DNA from: Desulfobacteraceae bacterium
Lineage (GTDB): Bacteria; Desulfobacterota; Desulfobacteria; Desulfobacterales; Desulfosalsimonadaceae
NCBI GenBank assembly: GCA_024636355.1
Contig: JAGXHH010000238.1
Location: 1-22,909 of the forward strand
DNA length: 22,909 nt
Direction of reading: 5' to 3'
Positions 1 to 8,199 of the stretch are shown in pieces (the stretch's first letter is position 1; every line of letters starts with the position of its first letter). The position numbers and the translations under genes were made by a program. The notes beneath the pieces are model-generated. The model saw nothing but the letters and a program-made list of their open reading frames with translations, was not told the origin of the DNA and did no database searches.

Positions 1-29
1 CGGCAGCGTCAGATGTGTATAAGAGACAG
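1..29. other. Nextera (Tn5) sequencing adapter remnant, not genomic
   Basis: The first 29 bases match the 3' part of the Illumina Nextera read-1 adapter, ending in the 19-bp Tn5 mosaic end AGATGTGTATAAGAGACAG. Genomic sequence therefore starts at base 30. Read on the minus strand the adapter continues the first gene's frame as CLLYTSDAA, a familiar artefact peptide in databases. The left edge of the window is a contig end rather than a biological boundary. Confidence 0.97.
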
Positions 30-643
30 GCCGCATGTTTGGACTGGGCAAAATTCAGGGCATTCTTTCCAAGCGGTTCAGACGGATCATCGGTTCCCCA
101 GATTTTCATTGCCGCACTGTTGACGTAGGTGATTTTGCCGGAAAGATCCCCGATGGCGATCCCGTGTACGGCAGAAGCTATGGCGAATTCCTTCAGCCGC
201 AGATCCTCCTCCATTTTTTTCCGCTCGGTAATGTCGATAAAGGAGTCCATGGTACAGATCGGATCACCTTTTTCGTTGTAAACCACATTTGCGGACAGGT
301 AGACAATGACAGGGGAACCGTCTTTTCTTTTTCCCGCGATTTCACCTTCCCAGCAGCCTTCGATAAGGACTGAGTTCATCACCGCCAGGGCTTCTTCGGG
401 TGACTGGGCAAAATCGAGTACGGATCGGCCGATTAATTCGGACGGGTCATGGGCGCCCCACATTTTCAAAGCCGCATCATTGACGTAGGTGATATTGCCT
501 TCCAGGTCCCCGATTCCGATTCCGTGGTTTGACGAGGCGATGGCCCTGTCCTTGATCAGGAGCTGTTCCCGGATGCTTTTGAGCGCAAGGGGATTGTTCC
601 GGTCCAAGGGGGACAACGGAATCGATCTGGTTTTTTCAGCCAT
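30..643 (-). CDS. PAS-domain sensor protein, 3' end cut off by contig edge
   Basis: This is a partial gene read from ATG at 643 leftwards; about 204 genuine residues remain before the adapter. After a short N-terminus (MAEKTRSIPLSPLDRNN) there are two tandem PAS domains, residues about 28-145 and 150 onward. Both carry the same signature: GNITYVNDAALKMWG with DFAQS in the first, and GKITYVNSAAMKIWG with NFAQS in the second. The first domain ends in a typical PAC segment (MDSFIDITERKKMEE). Such N-terminal PAS repeats usually feed a histidine kinase, GGDEF or chemotaxis output domain, but that part is missing here, so the output is unknown. There is no signal peptide or membrane segment in the visible part. 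A ribosome-binding-like AAGGGA precedes the ATG. It lies 34 bp downstream of the hydrolase gene and is probably co-transcribed with it. Confidence 0.85.
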
Positions 644-677
644 GGAATATCCCTTAATAAATGCTTCAGCTTTGGGG

Positions 678-1526
678 TTATAGGTGCAACATCATCCATT
701 CGGCGACGAGTTCCATGATCATGTCGCAGTTTGTATCGAGATGACCGCAATGACCGCTATCCGGGATGATTTCAAGAGACTTTATGCATGTCAGGCGATT
801 ATAGAGCAGGTAAGCCGACTCAAGCGGATCGATTCGATCGTCTTTTCCGTGCAGGACCAGTGTCGGGACGCAAACGGCATCCACCCGTCGGAGGGTGTCG
901 ACAAACGCGCAGGGAGCGGCGCCGGGAAGGGGAAACCCATGATAGGCTTCTATCATGCGGGGGTCGGAGATGATCTGCTGATTGACGCCGGAATCGCTGG
1001 CCACATGTGCTTTCTTCAGCACACCGGTCAGGTCCACGCGCCAATCTGTGCCGGTCAGGCGCTTTTTTGTCACGCCCAGGCCGATCAGCAGTTTAAATAA
1101 AAACGTATCCCAAACATTCATGTAATTTCTGACGGTAGCGTCAAGGGTGGCAAGAACTTTTATCCTGTGGTCGCAAATTGCGGCCTCCAGAACAGCCGTC
1201 CCTCCGGATGAAAAACCGAAAATGCCGATACGGCCGGGATCGGCAATCGCTTGTGAAATGAAATCAATTGTAGAGGAAATGGCGGAAACCCAGGCGGGGA
1301 TATCAATATGAAAGCGTTCACCACAGCTTTGCCCGTGACCGGGCATATCGATGACGACGGCATGTATCCCCTGTTTTGCCAGGTGCCGGGCAAAAGGAAA
1401 AAAGTTTTCCTTGTATTCAAATGCGCCGTGGCAGAGTATCACGCACGGACCGGCTGAGGACCCGTTGGATGAAAAACAGGCGCCGGCAAGATGCCCGGTG
1501 CGAAATGGAATGCCAATCCGCTCCAT
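678..1526 (-). CDS. alpha/beta hydrolase (serine aminopeptidase S33-like / lysophospholipase-like)
   Basis: This 282-aa protein has the alpha/beta-hydrolase layout. An HG oxyanion motif (LCHGAFEYKEN) lies at about residues 31-41, followed by DMPGHGQS at about 60-67. The nucleophile elbow is GFSSGG, with Ser106 as nucleophile. The acid is in the segment HGKDDRIDP (Asp230 likely), and the base is in DSGHCGH (His259 likely). All three catalytic positions are present in the right order and spacing. The closest general family is Hydrolase_4/S33-like hydrolases acting on esters or lipids; the substrate cannot be read from sequence. No signal peptide is evident, so it is probably cytoplasmic. The start at 1526 is supported by an AAGGGGA ribosome-binding sequence just upstream. 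It is the first gene of a probable two-gene unit with the PAS protein. Confidence 0.88.
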   Translation of the reverse strand: MERIGIPFRTGHLAGACFSSNGSSAGPCVILCHGAFEYKENFFPFARHLAKQGIHAVVIDMPGHGQSCGERFHIDIPAWVSAISSTIDFISQAIADPGRIGIFGFSSGGTAVLEAAICDHRIKVLATLDATVRNYMNVWDTFLFKLLIGLGVTKKRLTGTDWRVDLTGVLKKAHVASDSGVNQQIISDPRMIEAYHGFPLPGAAPCAFVDTLRRVDAVCVPTLVLHGKDDRIDPLESAYLLYNRLTCIKSLEIIPDSGHCGHLDTNCDMIMELVAEWMMLHL

Positions 1527-1632
1527 AAGAATTCCCCTTTCCTTTTCGGCACTCGAGGTTCAGGAAAAAGTGTTATGCCCCACATTCCCGTCCATGGATC
1601 TCAGCAATTCCCGGTGAACGTCGAAAGGCTCT

Positions 1633-1692
1633 GTAGGAGCGGGCCATGCCCGCGAAGGCGGATGCATTTTCGCGGGCATGGCCCGCTCCTAC
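1633..1692. repeat. REPIN-like perfect inverted repeat (two GTAG-headed REPs)
   Basis: Two 24-bp arms, 1633-1656 and 1669-1692, are exact reverse complements around a 12-bp loop (1657-1668). Each arm starts outside with GTAGGAGCGGG and is itself a small palindrome (GCGGGC-CAT-GCCCGC). A GTAG head plus hairpin in inverted pairs is the layout of REPs/REPINs mobilised by RAYT (TnpA_REP) transposases, best known from Pseudomonas. The right arm overlaps the metG stop codon (1689-1691), so the element supplies the end of that gene. It may also act as a transcription or mRNA-end barrier for metG; there is no T-tract. Confidence 0.85.
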
Positions 1693-3614
1693 TTCAGGCG
1701 GGTTCCGGGCGGCATATCGCGGTCAAGAACAGCAACGGAACACCCGTCACCTTCCACCGCGGCCAGAAGCATTCCCTGGGAACGCACACCCATCAATTTG
1801 GCCGGCTTCAGATTGGCCAGCACGACTACCGTTTTACCAACGAGTTGCTCGGGTGAATAGGCTTGGGCGATACCGGCTACGATGGTCCGTGTTTCCGATC
1901 CCAGATCGATCTCAAGCTTCAGCAGTTTGTTTGCTTTCGGGATCTTCTCCGCGTGCAGGACGCGGGCTGCGCGCAGGTCGATTTTTGAAAAATCGTCAAT
2001 GCCGATCTCCGGGGCGATGGGTGCCGTGCGGATACCTTCTGCTTCCGGTTTGACCGGAGAGAGAATGGTCTCCGGATCGATCCGTGGAAACAGGGTGACG
2101 GCTTTTGGCAGCGTTATGTTGGCGGGTATGGACCCCCATTTTCGGATTTCGTCGATTCGGTAGAAGGGGCGTTGAGGGTCAAGGCCGAGGTGCTCTTGAA
2201 TGGTTCCGGCGGTTTCCGGCATAACCGGGTAGATCAGGCCGGAGACGACACGCAGTCCTTCAAGAAGATTGCAGATGACGGTTTCCAGCTGATTCCTGGC
2301 CTCCTTTTGCTTGGCCAGTTCCCAGGGAGCCGTCACATCCACATACTTGTTCATTTTCCCGATATACTCCCATACGGTCGCCAGTGCGCGATGAAACTCA
2401 AAACGTTCCATGGCGCCGGAGAAATCGGATATGAGCTTTTCCGAATCCGCTTTCAAGTCCAGTTGGAAATCGTGTCCGGTCTCGGGCATGCAGTCGGGAA
2501 CCGTCCCCTGGAAGTACTTGTGAAACATGCCGAGCACCCGGGAGAACAGGTTGCCGAGATCATTTGCCAGATCCGAATTGATCCGGGAGATAATCGCCGA
2601 TTCCGAAAAATTCGAATCCAGGCCGAACGCCATCTCGCGCATGAGAAAGTAACGGATGGCATCGGTGCCGTAGGTGGCTTTCAGGTAATTGGGATCGACT
2701 ACATTGCCGAGGCTTTTGGACATTTTGCTCTCATCGACATTCCAGTATCCATGAACATAGAGATGTTTGTAGATATCAATGCCGGCGGCTTTAAGCATGA
2801 TCGGCCAGTAAATTCCGTGCGGCTTTAAAATGTCTTTGGCCACGACGTGCCGGGCATGGGGCCAGAATTTCCTGAAATTTTCACCGTCCGGATATCCCAG
2901 GGCAGAGATATAGTTGATCAGTGCATCGAACCAGACATACGTGACGTACTGATCGTCAAAGGGGAGGGTGATACCCCATTGAAGGCGGGATTTGGGCCTG
3001 GAAATGCAGAGATCTTCCAAAGGCTCCCGCAAAAAGGAAAGGATTTCGTTGCGGTAGCGTTCCGGTTGGATAAGGGCCGGGTTTTCGTGAATGGTATCGA
3101 TGAGCCATTGCTGGTACCGGCTCATTTTGAAAAAATAGTTCGATTCCCGGATCGCTTCGGGCGCTTTGCCGTGATCCGGGCATTTCCCATCGACAAGTTC
3201 CCGGGTGTTGTAGAAACGTTCGCAATCGAAGCAGTAGAGACCTTCATATTCGCTGTAGTAGATGTCTCCCTGATCATAAATTTTCTGCAGTATCTGTTCG
3301 ACAATGGCGATGTGATCCGGATCGGTCGTCCGGATGAAATGATCGCAGGAGACATTTAGCTGCGGCCAGAGATCCCTGAACAGACAGCTTATCCGATCGA
3401 CGTAATCACGGGGACTGACCCCGTTTTTCTCTGCGGCCTTGACGATTTTATCCCCGTGCTCATCGGTGCCGGTCAGCAAAAACGTATCCGCCCCGTTCAT
3501 GGAATGATAACGCCGGGCGACATCGGCTGCGATCGTCGTATAGGTATGTCCCAGATGGGGTTGGGCGTTCACGTAATAGATCGGGGTGGTAATGTAAAAC
3601 GGGGCCGCTGTCAT
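1689..3614 (-). CDS. metG: methionyl-tRNA synthetase
   Basis: This class I synthetase charges tRNA-Met with methionine in the cytoplasm. The 641-aa protein shows the HIGH-type motif HLGH at residues 20-23 and an intact KMSKS at 297-301. A zinc knuckle uses Cys128, Cys131, Cys145 and His148 (CxxC...CxxH). An anticodon-binding helical region covers about 340-500. A C-terminal EMAP/Trbp111-like tRNA-binding OB domain (about 535-641) contains DLRAARVL and VVVLANLKPAKLMGVRSQGM. Length fits MetRS with the fused tRNA-binding domain. The start at 3614 follows AAGGAT at a suitable distance. It is the last gene of the HU-holB-ricT-metG unit, 24 bp after ricT. Its stop codon lies inside an inverted repeat at 1633-1692. 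Confidence 0.97.
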   Translation of the reverse strand: MTAAPFYITTPIYYVNAQPHLGHTYTTIAADVARRYHSMNGADTFLLTGTDEHGDKIVKAAEKNGVSPRDYVDRISCLFRDLWPQLNVSCDHFIRTTDPDHIAIVEQILQKIYDQGDIYYSEYEGLYCFDCERFYNTRELVDGKCPDHGKAPEAIRESNYFFKMSRYQQWLIDTIHENPALIQPERYRNEILSFLREPLEDLCISRPKSRLQWGITLPFDDQYVTYVWFDALINYISALGYPDGENFRKFWPHARHVVAKDILKPHGIYWPIMLKAAGIDIYKHLYVHGYWNVDESKMSKSLGNVVDPNYLKATYGTDAIRYFLMREMAFGLDSNFSESAIISRINSDLANDLGNLFSRVLGMFHKYFQGTVPDCMPETGHDFQLDLKADSEKLISDFSGAMERFEFHRALATVWEYIGKMNKYVDVTAPWELAKQKEARNQLETVICNLLEGLRVVSGLIYPVMPETAGTIQEHLGLDPQRPFYRIDEIRKWGSIPANITLPKAVTLFPRIDPETILSPVKPEAEGIRTAPIAPEIGIDDFSKIDLRAARVLHAEKIPKANKLLKLEIDLGSETRTIVAGIAQAYSPEQLVGKTVVVLANLKPAKLMGVRSQGMLLAAVEGDGCSVAVLDRDMPPGTRLK

Positions 3615-3638
3615 TTTTAAATCCTTTTTCGCTTGCGT

Positions 3639-4370
3639 TCAGATCTGATCATCAACTCCATCGACCGAACCGTCGTTGTCGTCTGGTCTATTCGACTCCG
3701 CGGCCGGTGGTTTTTCGGACCTGGCGTTTCTATCGTACATGTTGTGTTCAAAAATCAGGCAGCACATGAGACGTCCGCAGACTCCCGAAATTTTGGTCGG
3801 GTTCAGGGAGAGCCCCTGCTTTTTGGCCATTTTAATGGTAACCGGATCGAACTTGGTCATAAAGGAGGAACAACAAAGCTGACGGCCGCATCGGCCGATT
3901 CCGCCGCACATTTTCGCCTGATTCCGGATGCCGACCTGGCGCATTTCGATTTTTGTACGAAATTGCTTCACCAGCAATTTGACGAGTTTTCTAAAATCGA
4001 TACGCCCGTCAGCGGTAAAGAAAAAGGTCAGCTTGCTGCCGTCGAAGTTGCTTTCCACGGCAAACAGGTTCATTTCCAGTCCGAGGGAAACGATGCATTC
4101 CCTACAATAGGTGTGGGCCTCCGCTTCGGTTTCCATATTGGCCTCCCGCTGCTGACGGTCTTCATCTGTAGCAGGCCGGTACACTTTTTTAAGCGGCTGT
4201 CTGTATGTGTCCGGTTCAACGGCTTCCAGTTCGGTGGCAACCGTTCCGTAACCGAGGCCGTGCTCGGTTTCCACCAGCACGGGGTCTCCGACTTTGAGCA
4301 CATACGCCCCGCAATTGAAATCATATATTTTACCGGCGGGTTTAAACCGGATGCCGACAATTTTAATCAT
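3639..4370 (-). CDS. ricT: RicT/YaaT-like PSP1-domain protein
   Basis: This 243-aa protein belongs to the PSP1 C-terminal domain family (RicT/YaaT). The diagnostic core is present: AKMCGGIGRCGRQLCC, then DPVTIKMAKKQGLSLNPTKISG, then CGRLMCC, with cysteines at 161, 166, 167, 198, 203 and 204. In Bacillus, RicT works with RicA and RicF in an Fe-S-bearing complex linked to RNase Y mRNA processing. In Gram-negative lineages that have only RicT its role is not settled. Residue 155 is an additional cysteine where other members I recall have leucine. The last 35 residues or so are acidic and low-complexity, probably disordered. It follows holB by 5 bp and precedes metG by 24 bp. The holB-ricT order matches the Bacillus arrangement, which supports the assignment. 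Confidence 0.92.
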   Translation of the reverse strand: MIKIVGIRFKPAGKIYDFNCGAYVLKVGDPVLVETEHGLGYGTVATELEAVEPDTYRQPLKKVYRPATDEDRQQREANMETEAEAHTYCRECIVSLGLEMNLFAVESNFDGSKLTFFFTADGRIDFRKLVKLLVKQFRTKIEMRQVGIRNQAKMCGGIGRCGRQLCCSSFMTKFDPVTIKMAKKQGLSLNPTKISGVCGRLMCCLIFEHNMYDRNARSEKPPAAESNRPDDNDGSVDGVDDQI

Positions 4371-4375
4371 AATTA

Positions 4376-5443
4376 TTATAATTCAGGATTGTTTTGCAAA
4401 GTTAACATCATCGCATCCAGTGCCAGACGGGCGTTTGCATTCCCTGCAATTGCACGTTGCGACGCTTCGATGGCGTTTGTTTTTTCGATCATCGATTCCA
4501 GGGTATATCGTTTTGCTGCTGTTTCCAGGCGAGTACGCAAATCACGATTGTAGAGTTTCGCCGGGTCGTATTTTACGACGGCCAGATCACGGAACCAGTG
4601 TTTCATGATCTCGAAGGCATACCTGAGCCGGTCTTTATCCCCGGACAGTATTTCAGCAAACGCCAGGGAAAAGCCGATTTGCCGCCGTTCGATCGATTCG
4701 ATCTCGTCGATGATCCAGTTGCGAAGACCGATCCAGTTTTCATTTTGAAGGCAAAGCGCACGTCCGATGCTGCCGCCGGCCAGGGATGCAACGATCATAG
4801 CATTTTCAGGATCAAGGCCGACGTTTTCAACAAGATATGTTTCAAGCTGGTTTTGCGATATCGGATTGAAGCGGATGTGCTGGCACCTGGAAACAAGGGT
4901 CGGCAGTAAATCGGCGGTCTGCGGGGCCGTCAGGATAAACACCGTATCTCCCGGAGGCTCCTCGAGAACTTTCAACAGCGCGTTGCCCGCCTCCGCGTTC
5001 ATCGTATGGGCATCGGAAATCAAAACAACCCGAACAGCGCCTTCATACGGCTTTAACGTAAGCACCCCGCACAGGTTACGGATCTGGTCGATCCGGATGG
5101 CAACCCCCGTCGGCTCAATTAAATGAATGTCCGGGTGATTTTCCGTCATAATCTTCCGGCAGGATCTGCAGGTGCCGCAAGGACGGGCTTCCTTGTACGG
5201 ATCGCCATTTCCCGGAATTGCATTTCCCCGGCAGTTGAGTGCCATGGCGAAATTGAGCGCAGTGGTTTTCTTTCCAATACCGTCTTCCCCGGTAAACAGC
5301 AGGGCATGGGGAACCGAGTTTTTGTCCATTGCGGTGGTCAGCAGCCTGATTTGTCTCTGCTGGCCGATCAGATTATCGAATCCGATAATGACGCCAGTGC
5401 CGGGGGCATCTGCCGGTATATTATTATGCCGTTTTATTAACAC
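4376..5443 (-). CDS. holB: DNA polymerase III delta' subunit
   Basis: This is the clamp-loader delta' subunit, an AAA+ protein of the DnaX complex. In 355 aa it shows a Walker A-like loop GEDGIGKKT (52-60) and a zinc-binding cysteine set (Cys71, 89, 92, 95; PCGTCRSC). It also has the SDAHTMNAEAGNALLKVLEEPP segment and the SRC motif with its arginine finger (Ser185-Cys187), followed by the lid and collar regions. Walker A ends GKKT rather than GKST, so ATP binding may be weak, as in several delta' proteins. The start is a GTG at 5443, which overlaps the upstream HU-like gene by 20 bp; no better in-frame start lies between it and the conserved FDNLIGQ segment. Translation is probably coupled to the HU-like gene. 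Confidence 0.94.
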   Translation of the reverse strand: MLIKRHNNIPADAPGTGVIIGFDNLIGQQRQIRLLTTAMDKNSVPHALLFTGEDGIGKKTTALNFAMALNCRGNAIPGNGDPYKEARPCGTCRSCRKIMTENHPDIHLIEPTGVAIRIDQIRNLCGVLTLKPYEGAVRVVLISDAHTMNAEAGNALLKVLEEPPGDTVFILTAPQTADLLPTLVSRCQHIRFNPISQNQLETYLVENVGLDPENAMIVASLAGGSIGRALCLQNENWIGLRNWIIDEIESIERRQIGFSLAFAEILSGDKDRLRYAFEIMKHWFRDLAVVKYDPAKLYNRDLRTRLETAAKRYTLESMIEKTNAIEASQRAIAGNANARLALDAMMLTLQNNPEL

Positions 5444-5705
5444 GTTCCCTTAATTCTTTGCCGCACTTGAAGAAAGGCAGTTTTTTGGGACTGATTTGAA
5501 CTTTTTCACCGGTTTTCGGATTTCGGCCGGTATAGCTTTTGTAATTTTTGATGAAAAAACTGCAAAGCCCGCGGATTTCTATTCGTTCATCCTCAACGAG
5601 CGCATCGGCCATTGAATCGAAAAAGATCTGGACCACTCTGGCTGCTTCAGACTTCGAAATATTCGCTTCTTTTTTAAGCGCAGAGATCATTTCAAGCTTG
5701 TTCAT
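5424..5705 (-). CDS. HU/IHF-family DNA-binding protein
   Basis: This 93-aa nucleoid protein has the usual HU/IHF length and fold: an N-terminal helical dimerisation part (MNKLEMISALKKEANISKSEAARVVQIFF), then beta strands (ERIEIRGLCSFFIKNY). The DNA-binding arm carries RNPKTGE (residues 61-67), whose proline intercalates into DNA in family members. A C-terminal helix follows. The sequence resembles IHF-beta-like members as much as HU, so I give no symbol. An AGGAGG ribosome-binding site at 5710-5715 (minus strand) fixes the start. It is the first gene of the operon with holB, ricT and metG, so a DNA-bending protein heads a replication/translation gene set. Confidence 0.95.
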   Translation of the reverse strand: MNKLEMISALKKEANISKSEAARVVQIFFDSMADALVEDERIEIRGLCSFFIKNYKSYTGRNPKTGEKVQISPKKLPFFKCGKELRERVNKTA

Positions 5706-5749
5706 ATTTCCTCCTGCTTCACGTAAATACCAAATTTTACATCTTTTTT

Positions 5750-5778
5750 TAAATAAACATAAATTTTTAACAAGTCAA
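5750..5778 (-). promoter_or_regulatory. possible sigma70-like promoter for the HU-holB-ricT-metG operon
   Basis: On the minus strand TTGACT (5778-5773) is followed after 17 bp by TATTTA (5755-5750). The -35 box is strong (5 of 6), the -10 weak (3 of 6), and the surroundings are very AT-rich. It lies about 45-70 bp upstream of the HU-like start codon in the only gap between lptD and this operon. Confidence 0.45.
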
Positions 5779-5862
5779 GGAGTTATGCAGTGTCGATTCC
5801 GAAATCAGCCATTTGCATTTAAATAGGCACTAATACTATATCCGCATACAGACTTCTGCGGC

Positions 5863-8097
5863 TTATAGGCGGTTGCCGATTTCGCCCAGACTGTAAAGAT
5901 TTACCATTATTCCGAAACGCCTGTCGTTTTCTTCCTTCAGATATGAAACATCAACGGACCAGCATCCCGACTTGTACAGGGCGCCGAGCTGCAGTTCAAT
6001 ATCTTCGTTGTCGACCAGATTCCTTTCATAATCACCGTAAACACTCAGCCAGGAAGTCACCGGCATCACTGCCAGGAAATAAACCGATTCATTGATCAGT
6101 CGGTTATAGCGGTAATCAACCTGAATGCTGGCCCCCAACCGATTTCTGAGCCTTACGGAAAGGTTGCTCGAGACGATCTTTTCGAGTTCGTGGCTCCATT
6201 CGGCATCGGCGTGCAGGGTTATCAGATTTACCGGGGTGAAGTCAAGTTCCGTATACAGGAGACCAAGCGCTTTTTCCGAGTCGTTGCGCTGATTGAAATC
6301 GTAGGGCTGCTCTATGCGCAGGCGGCCGAACAGGTTGTACTGGTAATCGATTGGCGCATCGGGCCTTTCCACCGCCCGTTTAGAGGTGAAATAATGGGTC
6401 AGGGAAAAGGTGATCTCGTTTTCCCCGTCGATCCGATCGATTTCGTCAAAATCCGGGAGTTCGGATTGGTCGATGTCGGGTATATAGCTGTATTCGAGCA
6501 TCGGGACCACCGTATGCTTTATTTTTTGGATTCCGAAACGCTGGAAGTTATAGATGCGGTGAACGTCCGTCGACAGTTGTGCACCGAGATCAAAGAGTTC
6601 CCGGTGGGCGTATTTGTCTTCGGTAGAATCGTCAACCCCGTCCTCATCGCTGTACCAGACGGTTTGCCGATAGCTGATCGAGGGCTCGAAGGTAAAATAG
6701 TTTTTCGCGCGAATCGGGAGAAAAAGCCGCGGATGAAGGTCGGTCCGATGACCGGTGGGGCCATCTGTCCGATAAAAATAATCATATTCCGTATAAAGAG
6801 AACTGTAGACCAGATTATTATAAAACGGCTGCTTCAATGCATTGAACGTGATCATCGGAAGCCGCTGCAGTGTATCGTCTTCATCCCTCTGCCGTCGATT
6901 GATCACATTGTCGTACCAGGCGAAATCGGCATTAAAAGCAGAATAGGTCCAGTTTCTGCTGAAATTGAGACGATTTTCCCGAACCGGGTCATTTTTATCG
7001 TCCAGGTCGCGTCCGAATTCGGATTCAAAATAGTCACTGGTTTTACTGTAACCCATGTAACCACTCGAAAATTCCCGCAGGTAATCCTGATCGCTGACGA
7101 CGTCGAGATCGAGTTTGGCGGTAAAATCATTCGGCAGTTCCTGGTTCGCCTTCATACGAAACCAGTACCGATCGGAATTGGGCCGAAGGGCATTGTCATT
7201 TTCATACCCCCAGTCTTCGGTGGAATCTCCTGTTCCGTCGTCGATTTTGCGATCGTCAAAGCCGTCGAGCATCAAGGTTCCTCTGGATGCTTCACTGAGC
7301 ATGTAGCGGTATTCAACACCCAGTTTCTCGCCCCGCTTCTGAAGGTGCTGATAATAGAATGTAGCATCCGAACTTTCGTTGATTGCCCAGAAAAATGGCT
7401 GGGTGACCGCAAATCCTTTCCTGCCGGAAAAATCGATCTGGGGTGGAAGCAGTCCGGACTGTCGCTCAGTTTTGGCAGGAAACATGAAAAAGGGAACATA
7501 GAATACCGGGATTTTTTTTATCCACAATACCGAGTGCTTGACTGTCCCATATCCCGCAACCGTTACGTTGACCTCACTGCCGGTGATCCGCCAGTCCGGA
7601 GTTTTCTGTTCACAGGCGGTCAGGCCCGCTTTTTCGATGCGGTAAGTCGATTCGCCGGTTTTCAGGATCCGGTCGCCTTTAATGAAAAAATGATTTTCTT
7701 CGACAAACACGAGGCCGTTGTATAGGGTACCGGTACCGGATTCAAGGTCTATGACGAGCCGGTCTCCCACCAGGCTGTCGCCGGCGGCGGTTGTGAAATG
7801 AACATTGCCGGCGGCCCGTGCCACCATGGTGTCCCGGTTGAATCGGACCCGGTCGGCACGCAGCCGGTTTCCCCCCCGGGCGATGACAACGTCTCCGGAG
7901 GCGGAATATTCATTCGTGGCCTGATCGTGGGAAAGCTGTTCGGCCGAAAGTCGCCAGGGGCCGTTTTCGATGGCATCGCCGGAAGTAATTCGGGCCTCGG
8001 TGGTAAATGGGAACAATAGGGATAAAGCGATGAAGAGGATTATCCCTGCCGGGCACGGAAAACATGTAGAACAGTTGGCGCGGCGATAATCGGTCAT
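5863..8097 (-). CDS. lptD: LPS assembly outer-membrane protein LptD
   Basis: LptD is the outer-membrane beta-barrel that, with lipoprotein LptE, inserts lipopolysaccharide into the outer leaflet. The 744-aa product begins with a signal peptide (hydrophobic core about residues 18-30, cleavage probably after TTEA near 35). A periplasmic OstA/LptA-like beta-jellyroll follows at about 45-180 (WRLSAEQLSHDQATNEYSASGDVVI). The C-terminal barrel starts near residue 210, where VPFFMFPAKTERQSGLLPP is typical of the family. Only two cysteines are expected in the mature protein, Cys162 (TACEQKTPDW) and Cys712 (KSGCWSVDV). This suggests a single inter-domain disulfide rather than the two of E. coli. Many aromatic, alternating strands support a barrel. 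It is transcribed alone; no LptE candidate lies nearby. Confidence 0.93.
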   Translation of the reverse strand: MTDYRRANCSTCFPCPAGIILFIALSLLFPFTTEARITSGDAIENGPWRLSAEQLSHDQATNEYSASGDVVIARGGNRLRADRVRFNRDTMVARAAGNVHFTTAAGDSLVGDRLVIDLESGTGTLYNGLVFVEENHFFIKGDRILKTGESTYRIEKAGLTACEQKTPDWRITGSEVNVTVAGYGTVKHSVLWIKKIPVFYVPFFMFPAKTERQSGLLPPQIDFSGRKGFAVTQPFFWAINESSDATFYYQHLQKRGEKLGVEYRYMLSEASRGTLMLDGFDDRKIDDGTGDSTEDWGYENDNALRPNSDRYWFRMKANQELPNDFTAKLDLDVVSDQDYLREFSSGYMGYSKTSDYFESEFGRDLDDKNDPVRENRLNFSRNWTYSAFNADFAWYDNVINRRQRDEDDTLQRLPMITFNALKQPFYNNLVYSSLYTEYDYFYRTDGPTGHRTDLHPRLFLPIRAKNYFTFEPSISYRQTVWYSDEDGVDDSTEDKYAHRELFDLGAQLSTDVHRIYNFQRFGIQKIKHTVVPMLEYSYIPDIDQSELPDFDEIDRIDGENEITFSLTHYFTSKRAVERPDAPIDYQYNLFGRLRIEQPYDFNQRNDSEKALGLLYTELDFTPVNLITLHADAEWSHELEKIVSSNLSVRLRNRLGASIQVDYRYNRLINESVYFLAVMPVTSWLSVYGDYERNLVDNEDIELQLGALYKSGCWSVDVSYLKEENDRRFGIMVNLYSLGEIGNRL

Positions 8098-8145
8098 GTG
8101 TGATTTTTAAGTCGGCGTATGCGAAGGTGGATTTGAAGGTGCAAA

Positions 8146-8170
8146 TACGATTAACCCGGTACGATTAACC
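8146..8170. repeat. 11-bp direct repeat in divergent promoter region
   Basis: TACGATTAACC occurs twice exactly, at 8146-8156 and 8160-8170, a 14-bp period, and abuts the -35 box of the plus-strand promoter. It could be an operator for a regulator binding tandem sites, or a chance duplication. Confidence 0.7.
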
Positions 8171-8199
8171 TTGATGCCTGTCTAAAATTCCAGTATAAA
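8171..8199 (+). promoter_or_regulatory. sigma70-like promoter for the YhaM-tmk-cys fusion operon
   Basis: TTGATG at 8171-8176 and TATAAA at 8194-8199 are separated by exactly 17 bp, placing the transcription start near 8206, about 35 bp before the first start codon. On the minus strand the same core reads TATACT (8197-8192), with a TTGACT at 8223-8218. That spacer would be 20 bp, so a promoter for lptD overlapping here is possible but weaker. Confidence 0.6.

Noticed and set aside
924..931. GGGAAGGG matching the E. coli KOPS consensus for FtsK orientation
   Set aside because: A single 8-mer inside a coding region means little, and KOPS sequence in this lineage is unknown to me.
3633..4553. 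306-codon plus-strand open frame across ricT and the end of holB
   Set aside because: It spans two real minus-strand genes and their junction and has no family-like sequence.
5842..5861. Weak stem (CCGCA/TGCGG) after lptD as a terminator
   Set aside because: The stem is only 5 bp with a 10-nt loop and no T-tract on the minus strand.
6190..7725. 511-codon plus-strand open frame opposite lptD
   Set aside because: It lies wholly antisense to a well-supported lptD and its translation shows no domain; it reflects codon bias of the real gene.
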